The notes under the pieces are model-generated. The model ran no database searches. It saw nothing but the letters and a program-made list of their open reading frames with translations, and had not been told where the DNA came from. DNA of 64,000 nt from Ascochyta rabiei (Eukaryota; Ascomycota; Dothideomycetes; Pleosporales; Didymellaceae), in assembly GCF_004011695.2 (NCBI RefSeq), contig NC_082411.1, positions 1,100,001 through 1,164,000 of the forward strand, written 5' to 3'. The position numbers were made by a program, and so were the translations under genes. Positions 11,729 through 23,334 of this stretch are shown one piece after another (position 1 is the stretch's first letter; each line of letters starts with the position of its first letter).

Positions 11729-13194
11729 GTTAGGTGATTAAGCCACGCGCGGGTGTGGCCGATGATTCTATGGAGATGTGCGGGTAAGGCTTGCAGCTGA
11801 CTTGTAGTCTAGCGATGCAGTATTATGTGTCTTGGCCCGCAATTGTCGGTAATTGCGTATGCAGTAGGCTGAACTGCAATCGATGTCCTGTAGTTTCCAA
11901 TACTCCTCCCAATGTCCAACTCTTGCTGCGCGGCCGTTGCTTCGTCAATTGGGTATCTCTTCCCAATATCGTGAGCTCCAAATTCCAGAAATCCAGACCC
12001 CTACGGTCGTAAGGCGGTCCTGCAACAACGTTGGGAGAGCGCGATTCGCCAATCTCACGCAGTCACTCTTGCATGACCGTAGAGCGAAACAGAACCAAAA
12101 GGAGAGAGGAACTGCGCGCATGCGCGCTCTTACATGCGTGGTTGGGCTGTCTTTTCTGCAAATGCGCTGGCTGGCGCGCCCAAGGTCATTGGTGCTCCAG
12201 CTGATCTGAGCGTCTTGGTTTCCCAGCCTCCTTATGCGAACTTTTGTTCGCGATTCTGTACATATAGACAACAAAAGTTTGGATCAGTTGTGTTCGAATC
12301 GCTTTTCATGACATTCAAAAGGACGTTGCAGTGTGCGCTGGTCGTATCCACTATGCAAAGCACGACCAAAGTGAAGCTGCATGGACAGCTGGCAGAGCTT
12401 CTCCATACTAAGACTGACCGCCATCTCCATGGGCTTCCGCTGTCGCCAAGGGCACGCGTTCCCCCAACCGCCGGGGATCGCCCGGCCATCGAGCACGATT
12501 CGCGGGTCAGGCTTGGGCTCCAGTTAAAAAAGCATCCGGTGAGGCCCCAGAGCTGCCTGCATAAGTGAGTTTTAGAGGCATGCAGTCGAGCGCAAAGGGC
12601 GAGGAATTCATGTGGGGAAGACCCATCTAACGTGCAGTTAAGCTCCTAGCGAAGTCGAGAACATGGGACCGATCACGCAACGTCAACAGGGTCTGGAAGA
12701 GTATCAACTGTTTTTCCAATTTGGAGACGACTTTTGTCTAGATGGTCCAGTTCGATCTTGTGCGGAAAAATGGTCACAACCCCATCGCGACAGCTCGCAA
12801 CCACTCCAGGATAAACGTACATGCGCCGAGTAACAACCGATGCCCCAGGCTAAATATGTCGTGTCCAGTCAAACCCATACACTCAAACACAACAACTATT
12901 GTACAGTATCCTAAGGACTCCCACATGGCAGGTGGGGTGCCTCGACTGAGCTCCGTTGCTGTATGCCAACAGCCAGAGTGTATGATGCAACGCAAACGAC
13001 TCATGTAGAATATCCATCTACAAAACAAAGCGCCTGCAAGAGAAAAGCTAAAAGAAAAAAAAAAAGAAAAAAAAAGGGAAATGACTAGAGAGGAAATAAT
13101 AAAGATGTAGCCCAAAGAAGAGACAGATGATGCGTAGGGAAATCGTCAAGATCGTGTGCTGGAATAGATGATGGTGGTGGTGCTTGCGGGTGGC
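11729..13194. other. Intergenic, 1.5 kb without a supported gene
   Basis: Only short ORFs on both strands with no recognisable motif. An A-rich tract at 13048-13078 lies downstream of the Gds1-like gene. A missing 5' exon of the DUF2235 gene may lie in the left part. Confidence 0.5.
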
Positions 13195-14474
13195 CTAGTA
13201 GCTGCCGAACATCTCATCGAGCTCATCGAGCTCAATGTGCTCCGGACTCCGCATGTCGGACCAGCTCCAGTCAATGTCGGCGATCTCGAGTTTTACCTCG
13301 TGAGGCTTGAAGGCTGGTGGGGGCATCTCCAGGTGAAACGCCTGCGATTTCAGGGCGGGGCTGCTGATGGAGAAATCAAAAGATGAGTTGGCCATGTGAC
13401 CAAAAAGGGCAGCCGCTGCTTCTGAGTTCTTGCGCGCGGCAAGTTCCTCAGTCTCCTCAATAGACTGGGCAATATCGTCCATGCTGACGTCGGAAGGTTG
13501 AATTGGTTCGGTAGACAGGCTGGCCGAACGTTCACGCTCAGCCTCTTGGCTTTTCCGCCTTTGTTGCAGAAACGATGCAGTCAAGGTAAACTCGCGCTCT
13601 TCTTTCTCCAGTGGCGGGGACTGGGCACGACGATTATGCGCAATGTTGGCAATCGTGGGAGGGTGGGTCTGACTTGAGAAGAGATCCGCGCTGCCGTTTT
13701 CGTCGTAGTCGGATAGATCCAGTTCAGGCGAAGGCGACATTCGGGCTCGTGCGCGTGCATCCATATCCTCCTCCTCGGAAACGCCGGATGACAGGGAGGG
13801 GGTGACAATGCGCGGCATGATTGCGCCATTTGCGGCATCGGCGGGAATCGGCTGGTGGGGCGTGGTGGTGAGGAAGTAGTAGACGCGCTTAGGGTGCGTG
13901 CCAACCAGTTTCTTGTCGAGGGGACATCTGGATAGCGCGGTCCATGAGCGCTTCAGATAGGTGGCTAGGCGCGATGAGATGATGGCGGCAGGGTTCGCAG
14001 AGCTTGGAAGGGTTAGTATGTATTGCTCGAAACTGGGCATGTGGACAGTAGGTTGGGAACGTACCTCTCGACCATGGGAATCGTAGGCGACAGTACTGTC
14101 GCAAGCTCCTTCAGCAGGTGGGGTCGGTTTCCCGTCTTCTCGAGCTGCTGGATGACACCCACGACGATCTCATCGTCAATGCCTTGTGTGTCCACCTTTG
14201 CCTGGGCGGAGTCGCCGCCAGGAGAGGGTGGCGGGGTGTCTGCGACACGGCCAGCGCTCTTGGGTCGCGGCTCGTCGAGGGCGCGCAGTGGCAGAGTATT
14301 CGAGGGCGATGCGAGTGACGATGTGCTGGACCCTGAATGCGAGCGTTTCTGCTTCTTTGCAGGCTGCTGGAGGTCCGAGGTCAAAGGCGGTGAGCGCGCA
14401 GACCGAGGCGCTCCAGGTATCGCTATGCCCAGGGACGGCAGCGAGAGTGATTTGCGGCGCGTATTGTACGGCAT
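13195..14474 (-). CDS. Gds1-like winged-helix protein, 2 exons
   Basis: Exon 1 is 14474-14065 and exon 2 is 14002-13195. The 62-bp intron has donor GTACGT, branch ATACTAAC and acceptor CCAAG. The join AG+C gives VESSANPAAIISSRLATYLKR. The product is 405 aa. A winged-helix fold is split by the intron (about 112-185): DDEIVVGVIQQLEKTGN, PHLLKELATVLSPTIPMVE, then the TYLKRSW block and a RVYYFL strand. Both flanks are disordered. The C-terminus holds acidic, hydrophobic stretches (IADIDWSWSDM, IELDELDEMF) resembling activation segments. Related to yeast Gds1, linked genetically to nuclear control of mitochondrial function; a transcriptional role is inferred from the fold. Confidence 0.83.
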
Positions 14475-14658
14475 TTTGGTTGTGGCGGCGGTGCAGTCGC
14501 AGTGATCGCGTGAGATGGAAGAAGGCGACACTTGCCGACAGCAGGAAAATAATTGAGGCTGGCAGACGGGAGGCAGCCAAAAGTGTGGTTGCTGGGCGGA
14601 TGCCAGGGGTGACGATTGGTCGCGGAATGCACGACTAAGCTGCAGGCTGTACGTGACC

Positions 14659-14704
14659 GGCTACTGGCTACTGGCTACTGGCTACTGGCTACTGGCTACT
14701 GGCT
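14659..14704. repeat. 7-bp tandem repeat (ggctact)n
   Basis: About six and a half perfect copies of ggctact just upstream of the Gds1-like gene. Confidence 0.95.
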
Positions 14705-15443
14705 AGCATGCAAGGTAGCGTGCGACGTGCCTGTCTATCTGCACGGCCGAGGTAGGTAATGATGGAAGAAGGGGTGGAAGGGGTATTGAATTAAGCTTGA
14801 ATAAAGGTGACGGGCGATGGGGGCCGACGAGTTGCAGTCCGGCGGCACTCTTCTGACGACGCACGCCTTCTGCGCAACGGTTGCGTAACGAGGCGGCGGC
14901 GGCGGCGAATGGTTGCCTCGAGCACAAGCTAGCAACAGCAACAGCGATACAGCGATGCAATGGAGCGAGACAGTCAAGTTCGCAACGGCAGGACCACGAA
15001 CTATCTCGGCGCAGGAGGAATGCAAGTGTGTTGAACAGATGAACGGTCCCTGGGAGAGTTCGAGGGGGGAGATGAGGGGGGAGAGGAGAGGGGAGGGGTG
15101 CGATGAAGGGAAGGAACGAGGGTAGGTGGAGCAGTGGTGAAGAAAGTGCGACTAGGCTGCCTAATGAAGCCGTGCGTCGAGGTAGGGTGAATGGTGTAGG
15201 GGCAGTGTCAGGGATGAGGCCTCTGGTCCGCCAGGCCGATGACAGCATGCTAACTTTAGAGCCGTTTTCGCTTTGCTGGCGCTGCTGGCTGCCAGGGGCT
15301 AGAGTGTGCTCCTGTCTCCGTCCACGTTGTGGCTGTCTGTGTATGTGTGTGTCTGTCTGGCTGCGTGCAGCTCGTACACAACGGCGCCTGAGAGGGAGGA
15401 AGCCGCAAAACCTTTGTTGCAGACAGCCTGGCCTTATCGTCCG

Positions 15444-15483
15444 TCTTGCATCTTGCATCTTGCATCTTGCATCTTGCATCTTG
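15444..15483. repeat. 7-bp tandem repeat (tcttgca)n
   Basis: More than five perfect copies of tcttgca. Confidence 0.95.
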
Positions 15484-16132
15484 TGCGTGGTCTGAGTGGC
15501 CAGTGCAATGCTGACCTGCTCGGCAGACGACGACCTGTAACTTGTTTGTCTGGGTAGCAGCAGCAGCACAGCGGGAGGTGCGTACTCTGATCTTCGGCAG
15601 CCCAGCACCCTCACCTCTGGCCGTGACCTCATGCTCAGCATGCTCGGCAGCGCTCCCTCGTCCAGCGTGCACATCCTTGCCCATCTGCACCTGAGCGGGC
15701 CGTCGACTGCTGTCCTGGAGCTGACCGCCTCACCTCCCTTTCCCGTGCATCAGGATGCGCAAACGGCCTTGACGCGACTGGTTGCACACCTTCCAAGATC
15801 TGATGCTTCGTGCATATCATCTCGACCCAGCGTACAGGCACACCCTGCCCGGCTCTAGCCCGACGCAGACCTGTGCAGACGGTAGCCCCACGTTCGCGAC
15901 AGGGACATCCCAGGCGGTGAGGAGGCCGTTCGAGAAGAAACTTTCTGGGTTTTTCACCTCCGGACCTTGGGCGTTCGCCATGCGGTAAGGTCTCGGCAGC
16001 CAGAGAAGCGTCTTTTCGCCGATCCAGCAACTGCACCGTCCGTGATGCGCAGAGACTTTCTGCTGGCCCGCCAGTCGTGGCGGGGTCATCGCAATCCATT
16101 GCACTGGACAGGTGCGTGCGCGGCTTCGCGAC

Positions 16133-16197
16133 ACCCTCCACGACCCTCCACGACCCTCCGTGACCCTCCATGACCCTCCATGACCCTCCATGACCCT
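16133..16197. repeat. 10-bp tandem repeat (ccctccatga)n
   Basis: Six to seven copies of ccctccatga/ccctccacga. They give the GSWRVVEG-type repeats seen in the spurious minus-strand frames. Confidence 0.93.
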
Positions 16198-17083
16198 TCT
16201 GGAAACTGTTGTTTCACCCAAGCTCCACCCGCATCGCTTCTTCTGCTCACAGTGCACACTCGACGCACGCGACGTGCCACCACTCCCGGTGATTGGCAGG
16301 GGGCGCGCTCCTTTGTGTGATGCACTTCGCCCTATCCGGCCTAGACAGATCCAGTCTGCCTGCCCACGCAGCGTCACTAATGTGGGGTGGTAGCAGCTGT
16401 CGCGCGCCAAACTTTGGCTGGCGCGCAAACAACGACCGGAAGCGCTACGCCGCTCCCCAGACGAAGGCGGACGACGGAGTGAATCGGGAAGCTGCCTGTT
16501 GCTGTGGTGCTGCTCTTCACCGCGATGTTGGTGGAGGTGTCGAACTTGCTGTTGGTGTTGGTGTTGGTGTTGCAGAAGAGCCGTCTTTGGCTCTTTGCTG
16601 CACGGGCACCGTCGAGTCAGGAAGTGCCCTCTTCCATGTAGGTCAGCGCCCTCAGCCGACTCGGCATCGCCATGATCAATGATTACGACTGAGCTCATAG
16701 TTGCGAGATACGCGTTATCATTTGGGAAAGCTTGACGCGCAAGCTTGCGATAGGTGCTGTTCAAACCTTGGACCACTCGCCTCCCCACGTTAGGATACAA
16801 TCGTCTATCGTCCGTGTTCGTCGCCGGCGCACTCGCCTGACCTGCTGCTGTTCCCAAAATGCGGGACATGACCCCCATTCATTGACCATCAACCCGGTTG
16901 AACCAACATCGACAGCCACCCAGCGCTTCACTCGACAACGCTATCCTGAGAGCCAAGCCTTGGTCTCCCCAGGATGCAGCATGGGCCATGGCTTCTATCA
17001 AGACGCCATTTGCCTGCGCCCCACCTCGCAACCGCAACGGTGCGGGTGTGGAGGAAATGACGCAGCACAGTGGACATGTCGTT

Positions 17084-18181
17084 TCACTGCCAGAAAGACC
17101 ACCACGGCTTTTGCGCCACCGAAGACGCCGTCTGCGGCGCAAGCGGCTGCTCTCCAGTCACGACTTCGGCCATCCTCTTTCGCTGGCCCTTTCGGGGCTT
17201 CAGCTCTAGCCACCATGTCGTGCCGAAATTGTACCTTTTGATCGTCACGACTTCAAGCCCACTCTCTTCGACAATCTTGCCAATGTCCTTGTTCCACCAA
17301 CACCCATGCTCGTCCGCGTGAGCCAGTGCTGTCTGGTCGAGCAAGCTGTTGAGCCAGTTGTAATGCGACTTGCCGTGCTCCAGAAGCAATATCTGCCCAT
17401 CTTCCTTTGTGCATGCCTCAATGTTCTGCAGCAGCTTCACGGGCTCTGGCGTAGAGCAGAGACCCATGGTTTCCACCACTGTATCGTAGCCGTCTTGGGC
17501 ATCAAAGGGCGGCGTGATGGGGTCTAGAGCCGATTGCCGCTTGAAGAAGACGCGGCTGAAGTACTCCTTGTGCGTGTCGTTCCACTTGCGCCTCGCCACC
17601 TCCAACATGGGCGCACTGGAGTCGAGCAGAGTCACGGTTGCGCATTGCTTCGTTTTGTAGTAGGGTATGTTCCTGCCCGTGCCCACGGCCACCTCCAGCA
17701 CGTGTCCCCTTGCGAGCTTGGCGAGCTTCTTGCGCTTCCCTGTGAGCAGCAGCAGTGCCTCGGACGTGTCGACTTTCTCGTCGTAGCCCTCGGCCTCTTT
17801 GTCGAATCGATCTGTGAGGTCCGCCGGCAGGTCCTTGATGTCGACCTCGCGCGTCAACGAGGCGTACAGCATGACACCGTACATGCCGAGTCCGAATGCG
17901 ACCAGTCCGACTCCAAACATGGGCCATTGCCTCCATCGCCGCAGCTTTGCCTGGTGCTGTGCAGATGCCAATTGCTCGTCGGACAGTCTCTGTAGGTCGG
18001 AGAGTTTCGGTCGCGCTGCCCAGACCTTTCGAATCGCCTGCTCCGGCGTCTGGTTGGGGTCTGGCTTCGGTATGTCGTACAGGGATGGTTGCGGTGATCT
18101 TCGGTTCAAAGGCAGCGCGCGTCTGACGGGTATCGCGTTCGACGTAGGAACCGATCGAGGCGGCTTCGGGAGCTTGGCCAT
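17084..18181 (-). CDS. OMS1: Oms1-like mitochondrial methyltransferase
   Basis: 365 aa, one exon, ATG at 18181. The N-terminal 80 residues are basic and proline-rich with little acidic charge, consistent with mitochondrial targeting. A single membrane span lies at about 87-107 (FGVGLVAFGLGMYGVMLYAS). The methyltransferase domain follows, with SAM motif I VLEVAVGTGRN (161-171), LLDSSAPMLEVARRKW for the acidic loop, and the late motif GQILLLEHGKSHYNWLN. This order, span then class I methyltransferase, is that of yeast Oms1, an inner-membrane protein linked to respiratory-chain biogenesis. The methyl acceptor is unknown. The two last tryptophan-rich residues groups (KPWWSFWQ) are a distinctive C-terminus. 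It is divergent from the FAD oxidase at 18533. Confidence 0.9.
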   Translation of the reverse strand: MAKLPKPPRSVPTSNAIPVRRALPLNRRSPQPSLYDIPKPDPNQTPEQAIRKVWAARPKLSDLQRLSDEQLASAQHQAKLRRWRQWPMFGVGLVAFGLGMYGVMLYASLTREVDIKDLPADLTDRFDKEAEGYDEKVDTSEALLLLTGKRKKLAKLARGHVLEVAVGTGRNIPYYKTKQCATVTLLDSSAPMLEVARRKWNDTHKEYFSRVFFKRQSALDPITPPFDAQDGYDTVVETMGLCSTPEPVKLLQNIEACTKEDGQILLLEHGKSHYNWLNSLLDQTALAHADEHGCWWNKDIGKIVEESGLEVVTIKRYNFGTTWWLELKPRKGQRKRMAEVVTGEQPLAPQTASSVAQKPWWSFWQ

Positions 18182-18532
18182 GGCGATGTATCTGGCGTGG
18201 TGGTATTTGTCTGTGCTGGTCGACTGACCATGGTCGAGATGGGAGCTGTCCAGATGGTCGGTTCTTGGAGCTCAGACCCTTCCCGATTTCCGAGCTCCAC
18301 ACTACGCCACACCACGCCACGCCACGCCACACCATGCCATGCCATGCCACATCACGAGACGGGACCCGTCAACCGCGCTGAACCGACGACGACATCGGAG
18401 TCTGAGTTGGCCCACGCTTGAAATTTGGAGATCCGGCCATGTAGAACTCGCGCCAATGCAATCAGTTGCTCTCTTCCACTGCTGCCGCTGTCACTGTCAC
18501 TGTCGCTGTGTGCTTTGATTTCTTACCGCGCA
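18182..18532. promoter_or_regulatory. Divergent promoter interval with 5-bp repeats
   Basis: 351 bp between two start codons. Bases 18298-18350 are a run of ccacg/ccatg-type pentamers. It could host regulatory proteins or simply be slippage-prone; nothing more can be said from sequence. Confidence 0.4.
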
Positions 18533-19974
18533 ATGTCTGCTTCCACGTCTTCTTCTTCGTCGTCCCCAAAGATACCCAAGTCCGTCATCATCGTCGGAAG
18601 CGGTGCTTTTGGTCTTTCCACAGCTTGGGCGCTCTGCAGAAATCCGGAATTCACCTACACCTCAATCACCGTCGTAGATCGCCAGACGTTCCCGACGCCC
18701 GACGGTTCCAGCGTAAGTCGGCTCTGTGCCGTTAGGCGGCCTGTGTCTGCGTCCCAAGAAGGAAGCAACATCTTCGACTTCCACGCTAACCACATCACTT
18801 CTAGATTGATACCTCACGCATCATCCGTCCCGACTATGCGTCCCCACCGTACAACCGCCTCGCAAACATTGCCCAGGACCGCTGGCGCACCGACTTTGCG
18901 CCCGAGGAGTACCACGAGACCGGTCTCGCACTGACGGCCTGGGGCAAGGAGCAGAACTATGTGCAAGCGTCGCTCGCCAACGTCCGCAAAATTGGAACCG
19001 ACAGAATCCAAGTTCTCGACTCGCCTGCAGAAATCGGCAAGGCGGCAGGTCTCGAAGGAAACGATGCGTGGGGCAACGGCAGCACAGGATACGTGAATTG
19101 GAGTTCAGGCTGGGCCAACGCCGAGGGCGCCATGATCTGGCTGCGCGAGAGAGTCGAGAAGCTGAACCGCGTCAAGTTTGTCGTCGGCGGCGTCAAGAAG
19201 CTTTTGATCGACCACAAGACAAACACTGTCTCCGGCGTCCGCCTTTACGACTCCACCGAGCTCACGGCAGACCTGACCATCCTGGCTGCGGGCGCCTGGA
19301 CAGCTTCGCTCATTGACCTGCGCGGCATCTGCAAAGCAACTGGCCAGGTCATCTGCTACATGCCCATTTCTTCGGAAGAACAGGCACGTCTCGGCTCGCA
19401 GCCCACGATTCTCAACCTCTCGCACGGCCTCTTCATGATCCCGCCCTCGAACAAGCTCCTCAAAGTAGCCCGCCACGGTCACGGCTATGTCAACCCCACC
19501 ACAATCCCACACCCAGAGTCCGAAGACCCCAACGAGACAATCACAACGTCTCTGCCCTGGACAGCCGTCGACGACCCCAACCAAGCCGTCCCGGAAGAAG
19601 GCCAGCGCGATCTCCGAAACTTCCTCGCCGCCATCCACCCCTCGCTCGCCGTGCCCTCGCGCCCTTTCACAAAGAGCAAGATCTGCTGGTACACAGACAC
19701 GCGCGACGGCGACTTCCTCATCTCGTACCACCCCAAGTACACCGGTCTGTTCGTCGCCACAGGCGGCTCGGGCCACGGCTTCAAATTCCTCCCCGTCATC
19801 GGCGACAGCATCTTGGAGTGTGTGCTGGGCCGCACCCCCAAGGACTTTGTCGGCAGGTGGGAGTGGCCTGCTGGCCCGCTGCCGGAGGATCAGTGGCCTG
19901 GCGATGGAAGCAGGGGCGGGCCCGTGGGCTTGGTGCTGGCTGAGGAGATGGCGAAGAGTAAGGGGAAGTTGTAG
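18533..19974 (+). CDS. FAD-dependent amine oxidase (sarcosine/fructosyl amino acid oxidase family), 2 exons
   Basis: Exon 1 is 18533-18712 and exon 2 is 18805-19974; the 92-bp intron (GTAAGT, GCTAAC branch, TTCTAG) is phase 0. The 449-aa protein starts with a serine run, then the dinucleotide-binding motif VIIVGSGAFGLSTAW (18-32) and strand SITVVDR. The core DAO fold follows: GSTGYVNWSSGWANAEGAM, LTILAAGAW, and near the end FVATGGSGHGFKFLPVIG, the block that holds the flavin in monomeric sarcosine oxidase relatives. Fungal members include fructosyl amino acid, L-pipecolate and saccharopine oxidases, and I cannot choose among them. The C-terminus KSKGKL is not a classical SKL tripeptide but could be a weak peroxisomal signal. 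Confidence 0.9.
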
Positions 19975-20435
19975 ATTCATTTAGCTTCATCAGGTCACCA
20001 TCGAGCAGGACGCGTAAGAGGCTGCATGGCGTTTAGTTGACTCTCACAGCTCGGCGCATCCTTGTTCATCACTGCACTCACTGCACAACATCTCCTTCAT
20101 CACAGCACAGCGCAAGTTAAGCATAGCGTGTAAATTTGCAATTTTTTCAATCCTTCCCCTTCCCATGCGCAGTCTCGAATGAATATCCGAGCGCACCATT
20201 TTCGACCGGATAAAAAAAAAGAAAAAGGAGGACCCTAAGCGCCAATAATAGACAGCGCACGCTGATGCTTGAAAATACACATGTCGAAAGACCAAATACA
20301 TTACAAGACGAAAATGCCGGGCAGCCGCCCTGCGCCTTGGATCTCTGCCGGCGCGATAGGATGCAGAAGAAAAAGGAGATTCGTTCCTTATTGCGTCATC
20401 TGCTGGTAGACCTAAGAGTACGTATGCACTCCGCT
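19975..20435. other. Convergent intergenic region
   Basis: 3' ends of the FAD oxidase and of the mechanosensitive channel face each other. An A-rich tract (20212-20227) is present. No gene seen. Confidence 0.6.
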
Positions 20436-23334
20436 TCACTCCCTCTTGTATTGGAAGCGCTCGACAGGTGGGCTCTGCGATCTGTACGGGTTGTTGGAGC
20501 CACTGGGACCAGACGCTCCGTAAGGCGACCTGCTCTCGTCCTCCTGCTCCCGCTCGCGCTCTTCCGTTGTCATGACCACACGTGGCCGGCTGTTGGATCG
20601 CGGCGGTGGTATCATGGTCTGGAACTGGTACTCCTCAACTTGCCCTGTCGAGATAGAGTTGGGCGATCCTGGCGCTGTGCTGCGGTGCACAGATGTCGTG
20701 GGTTGAAGGGGCTGGGGTGGCGACGCATACTGGTTGCTGTAGTTGGATGCCTGTGGGTTCACTGACAGGGGAAGTGGGGGTGGTCGATTGAAGTCTGTCG
20801 AGGGGCGAGTAGCGTATGGCGACAGAGTAGTACCTCCTTTGCGCTTTCCAGCCGTGCTGGCCTTGTGTAGCAAGCTCTTGACCTCATCCAGATCAGGTCG
20901 AGCGTCGGTGCTAGGGCGTCCGAGGGTGCTAACATCGTCACGAGCGTTCCAGGTGTCGTCGCGGACAGTGTCAACTCCCGGTTTGCGGTTGGTCAAGGAA
21001 GTGATGGCAAACTCCTCGCTCTGCACTCCGACGCCGAGATAGTCGTTGCTCGTGGACTTGCCCTTGTCGTTGGGGTCATCGGGCTTGTTCAGAGGTACCA
21101 TACGGCCCTTGTCGGCGTTCATCTTGTACGCCTCGTACGCCTCCCGGGCCTCAGCTGGTGGGACACTGACAGACCATGTAGGCTTGTCAGCCGAGCCCAA
21201 GGCGGCATCTCCGCCAGCTGGACTATTGATTGGAACCTTGCGCAGGGCAACCACCAAAGCGCACATGAACTTGGATCGTCTGGATGCACGAAGAGACTCG
21301 TTTGACCAGTTGCTCTTGTGGCGAATCTCGACCCTCAGCTCAAGCTTGTTCATCTCAGCAATGCTGATGACCTCGATATCGGTATCAGGGTGGAAATCAC
21401 GGCTGTTGGCAGGATCACGAAGGAAGGATTGCATTTCGAGCTTGAGGAGGTTGATGTCCTCGAACGGAGTGTCGAAAGCGCAGAACACAGAGACCTGTTC
21501 GCGCATGGCCTTGCTTCGTGTGATGTTCTCCACCCAAAGCGTGTTCAAAACGATGTTGGGAATCTGGACAGTCTTGCCGTTGGCAACACGCTTGAAAACC
21601 GTGTAAAGCAGGGCAATGTGCTCGACGGTAAGCTGCTCCGAGGTGATGTCAACGCGGTCGCCGATATCGTAGGGGTGCTTGGCGAACAAGAAGATGCAAG
21701 AACCAAGAATCTCCTGAGCGGTCGTGGCGAAGACAAACGATAGCGAGAGGAGAGCTGTGGCAGAAGTAGTCAGGGTGCCGACGAAGCTAGGGCTGAGGAA
21801 CGCGACAAAGACGAAGATGCAGACGATGAAGACCATGGTGAACAACAGGCCGTCAAGCGCGTTGATGGCCGCATCGACGTCGTGCATGCTGGTGTTGATG
21901 GACTTGCGCTGTCTTCCAATCTCCGTGACGGTGAGGATCATCTCGTCCAAACTGATGTCGCCGTTACCATCACGGTCAAGCGATGCGAAACATTCCTCAG
22001 CCTCTTCGGCACGTCCAGGACCCATTACTTCGACCAAATCTTCCTGGTACAGTTCGTTCTTGCCCTCGACAACGAAAGACATCCAGATGCGTTTAGCGAG
22101 AGCCTCGGCAGATCGGTTCCTCTCCAGAGCAGTGAGAACGATGGAGTGGGCGGAGTTGACATCGAAGACCTTCTTACCAGTGATCTCGGAGGCGATGGTA
22201 CCGAATACTGAAGTGACCTTGTCTCCAATTCGGCCAACGTCGCGACCAACTTCCTGTACGAGACGCATGGGTGTACGGGTACCAGAGCGGCCTTTCTTGG
22301 AGGTGCTCTTCTTGCTGCCCGGCAAAAGATCAAGGAGGGTTTCGTGAATGGTGTAATCTTCCTCGGCGAATTCGTTGCAGTAGGCTGGGAACAGCGCGCG
22401 AGATGCGTCATACAGAATACCCAGCAGGTAGATGCTGCGCTTCGAGTCCTGAATCTTCTGATCAAACTGCTTGCGGTGGTAGCTAATGCTGATCAACTGG
22501 ATTAAGACGCGCTCAGCGAGGATGATGACAGTGCAGACCAGCAGCGCAAGTAACACCGACTGCATCTTACCGATCCATGTCGGTGTGATACCCTCTTTTA
22601 CGTTCTTCTCTGTACGAACAACAAGGCCAGGGAAAGTAGCTTGGTTAACAATCATCCAGAGAACAAAGGAAAGCGGCTTCTCGACAGCGCGCAGGAGAAG
22701 AGCATATTTCTTGACTCCAGGACTGACTACACCAATGAGGAACTCGAAAACTTTGGGCAGGAAGTGAGCGACAATCTTCATGACCCAGAAACTGAGCCAG
22801 ACTGGAACATTTGTAAGCAGGTGCGGGCCGTGGACATGGCAGCGTGAACGTACTGATTTCAATCCAAATCCAGAACCGCCTCTGGTCTGTGCCACCAATG
22901 GAGCCAGTGATGGTTCCGGTCTGTGACAAGATGATGGGAATGGCAAGCAAGAGGGCTACAGGCGCGACATAGATCATGTAGCGCGTGACGATGCTGTAGT
23001 TGAGGATCTTGGTGTATATGCGACCCATGCGGTTTAAAGCCGTCTTTTCCTGTTCGGCGACTTCGCGAGGTGGCAGCGGCGCGCCTGTCCTGGAATCGAC
23101 TTTGACAAGCTGCCTGCGTCCCTTGGTGGAGAGGCCATTGAGTATGCCGCTCTTTTCCGACTGCTTCTCGTCTGATGTGGGCGACGGTGTGTGACTAACC
23201 ACCGTCTGTAATGGGATATCGTTGCCTCGGCCGGCCATGTTTTCGCTGTCGCCAATGGCGTTGAGTGGCTGGAAGCCGTGATTCGAAAGACGGAACGACC
23301 TCTGCGAAGGTGACCGTTGCGAATGGGCAGTCAT
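20436..23334 (-). CDS. EF-hand mechanosensitive ion channel (MscS family, Msy1/Msy2-like), 2 exons
   Basis: Exon 1 is 23334-22854 and exon 2 is 22801-20436; the 52-bp intron (GTACGT...TTCCAG) joins A+TC, giving WIEIIWLSFWVMKIV. The product is 948 aa. The N-terminal 110 residues are cytosolic and serine-rich. At least four hydrophobic spans follow, including YVAPVALLLAIPIILS (about 121-136) and SVLLALLVCTVIILA. An EF-hand loop DRDGNGDISLDE lies at about 435-446, and the MscS pore region (LLFTMVFIVCIFVFVAFLSP, then FAKHPYDIGDRVDI) at about 478-546. The C-terminal 250 residues are proline/serine-rich. Fission yeast Msy1 and Msy2 have the same EF-hand plus MscS layout and act in the ER and cell cortex during hypo-osmotic shock. 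Calcium regulation is inferred from the EF-hand. Confidence 0.94.

Larger units (their letters stand above)
14475..17083. other. Repeat-rich interval without a supported gene
   Basis: 2.6 kb containing three short perfect tandem repeats. Two long minus-strand frames (14703-15674 and 15817-16878) run through those repeats and have low-complexity, arginine- and serine-rich translations without domains. I do not accept them as genes. Confidence 0.5.

Noticed and set aside
14703..15674. Long minus-strand ORF of 323 codons
   Set aside because: It runs through two 7-bp tandem repeats, has low-complexity Cys/Arg/Ser-rich sequence, and shows no domain.
15817..16878. Minus-strand ORF of 353 codons with GSWRVVEG repeats
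   Set aside because: The repeats come from the 10-bp tandem array; another frame reads through the same repeat equally well.
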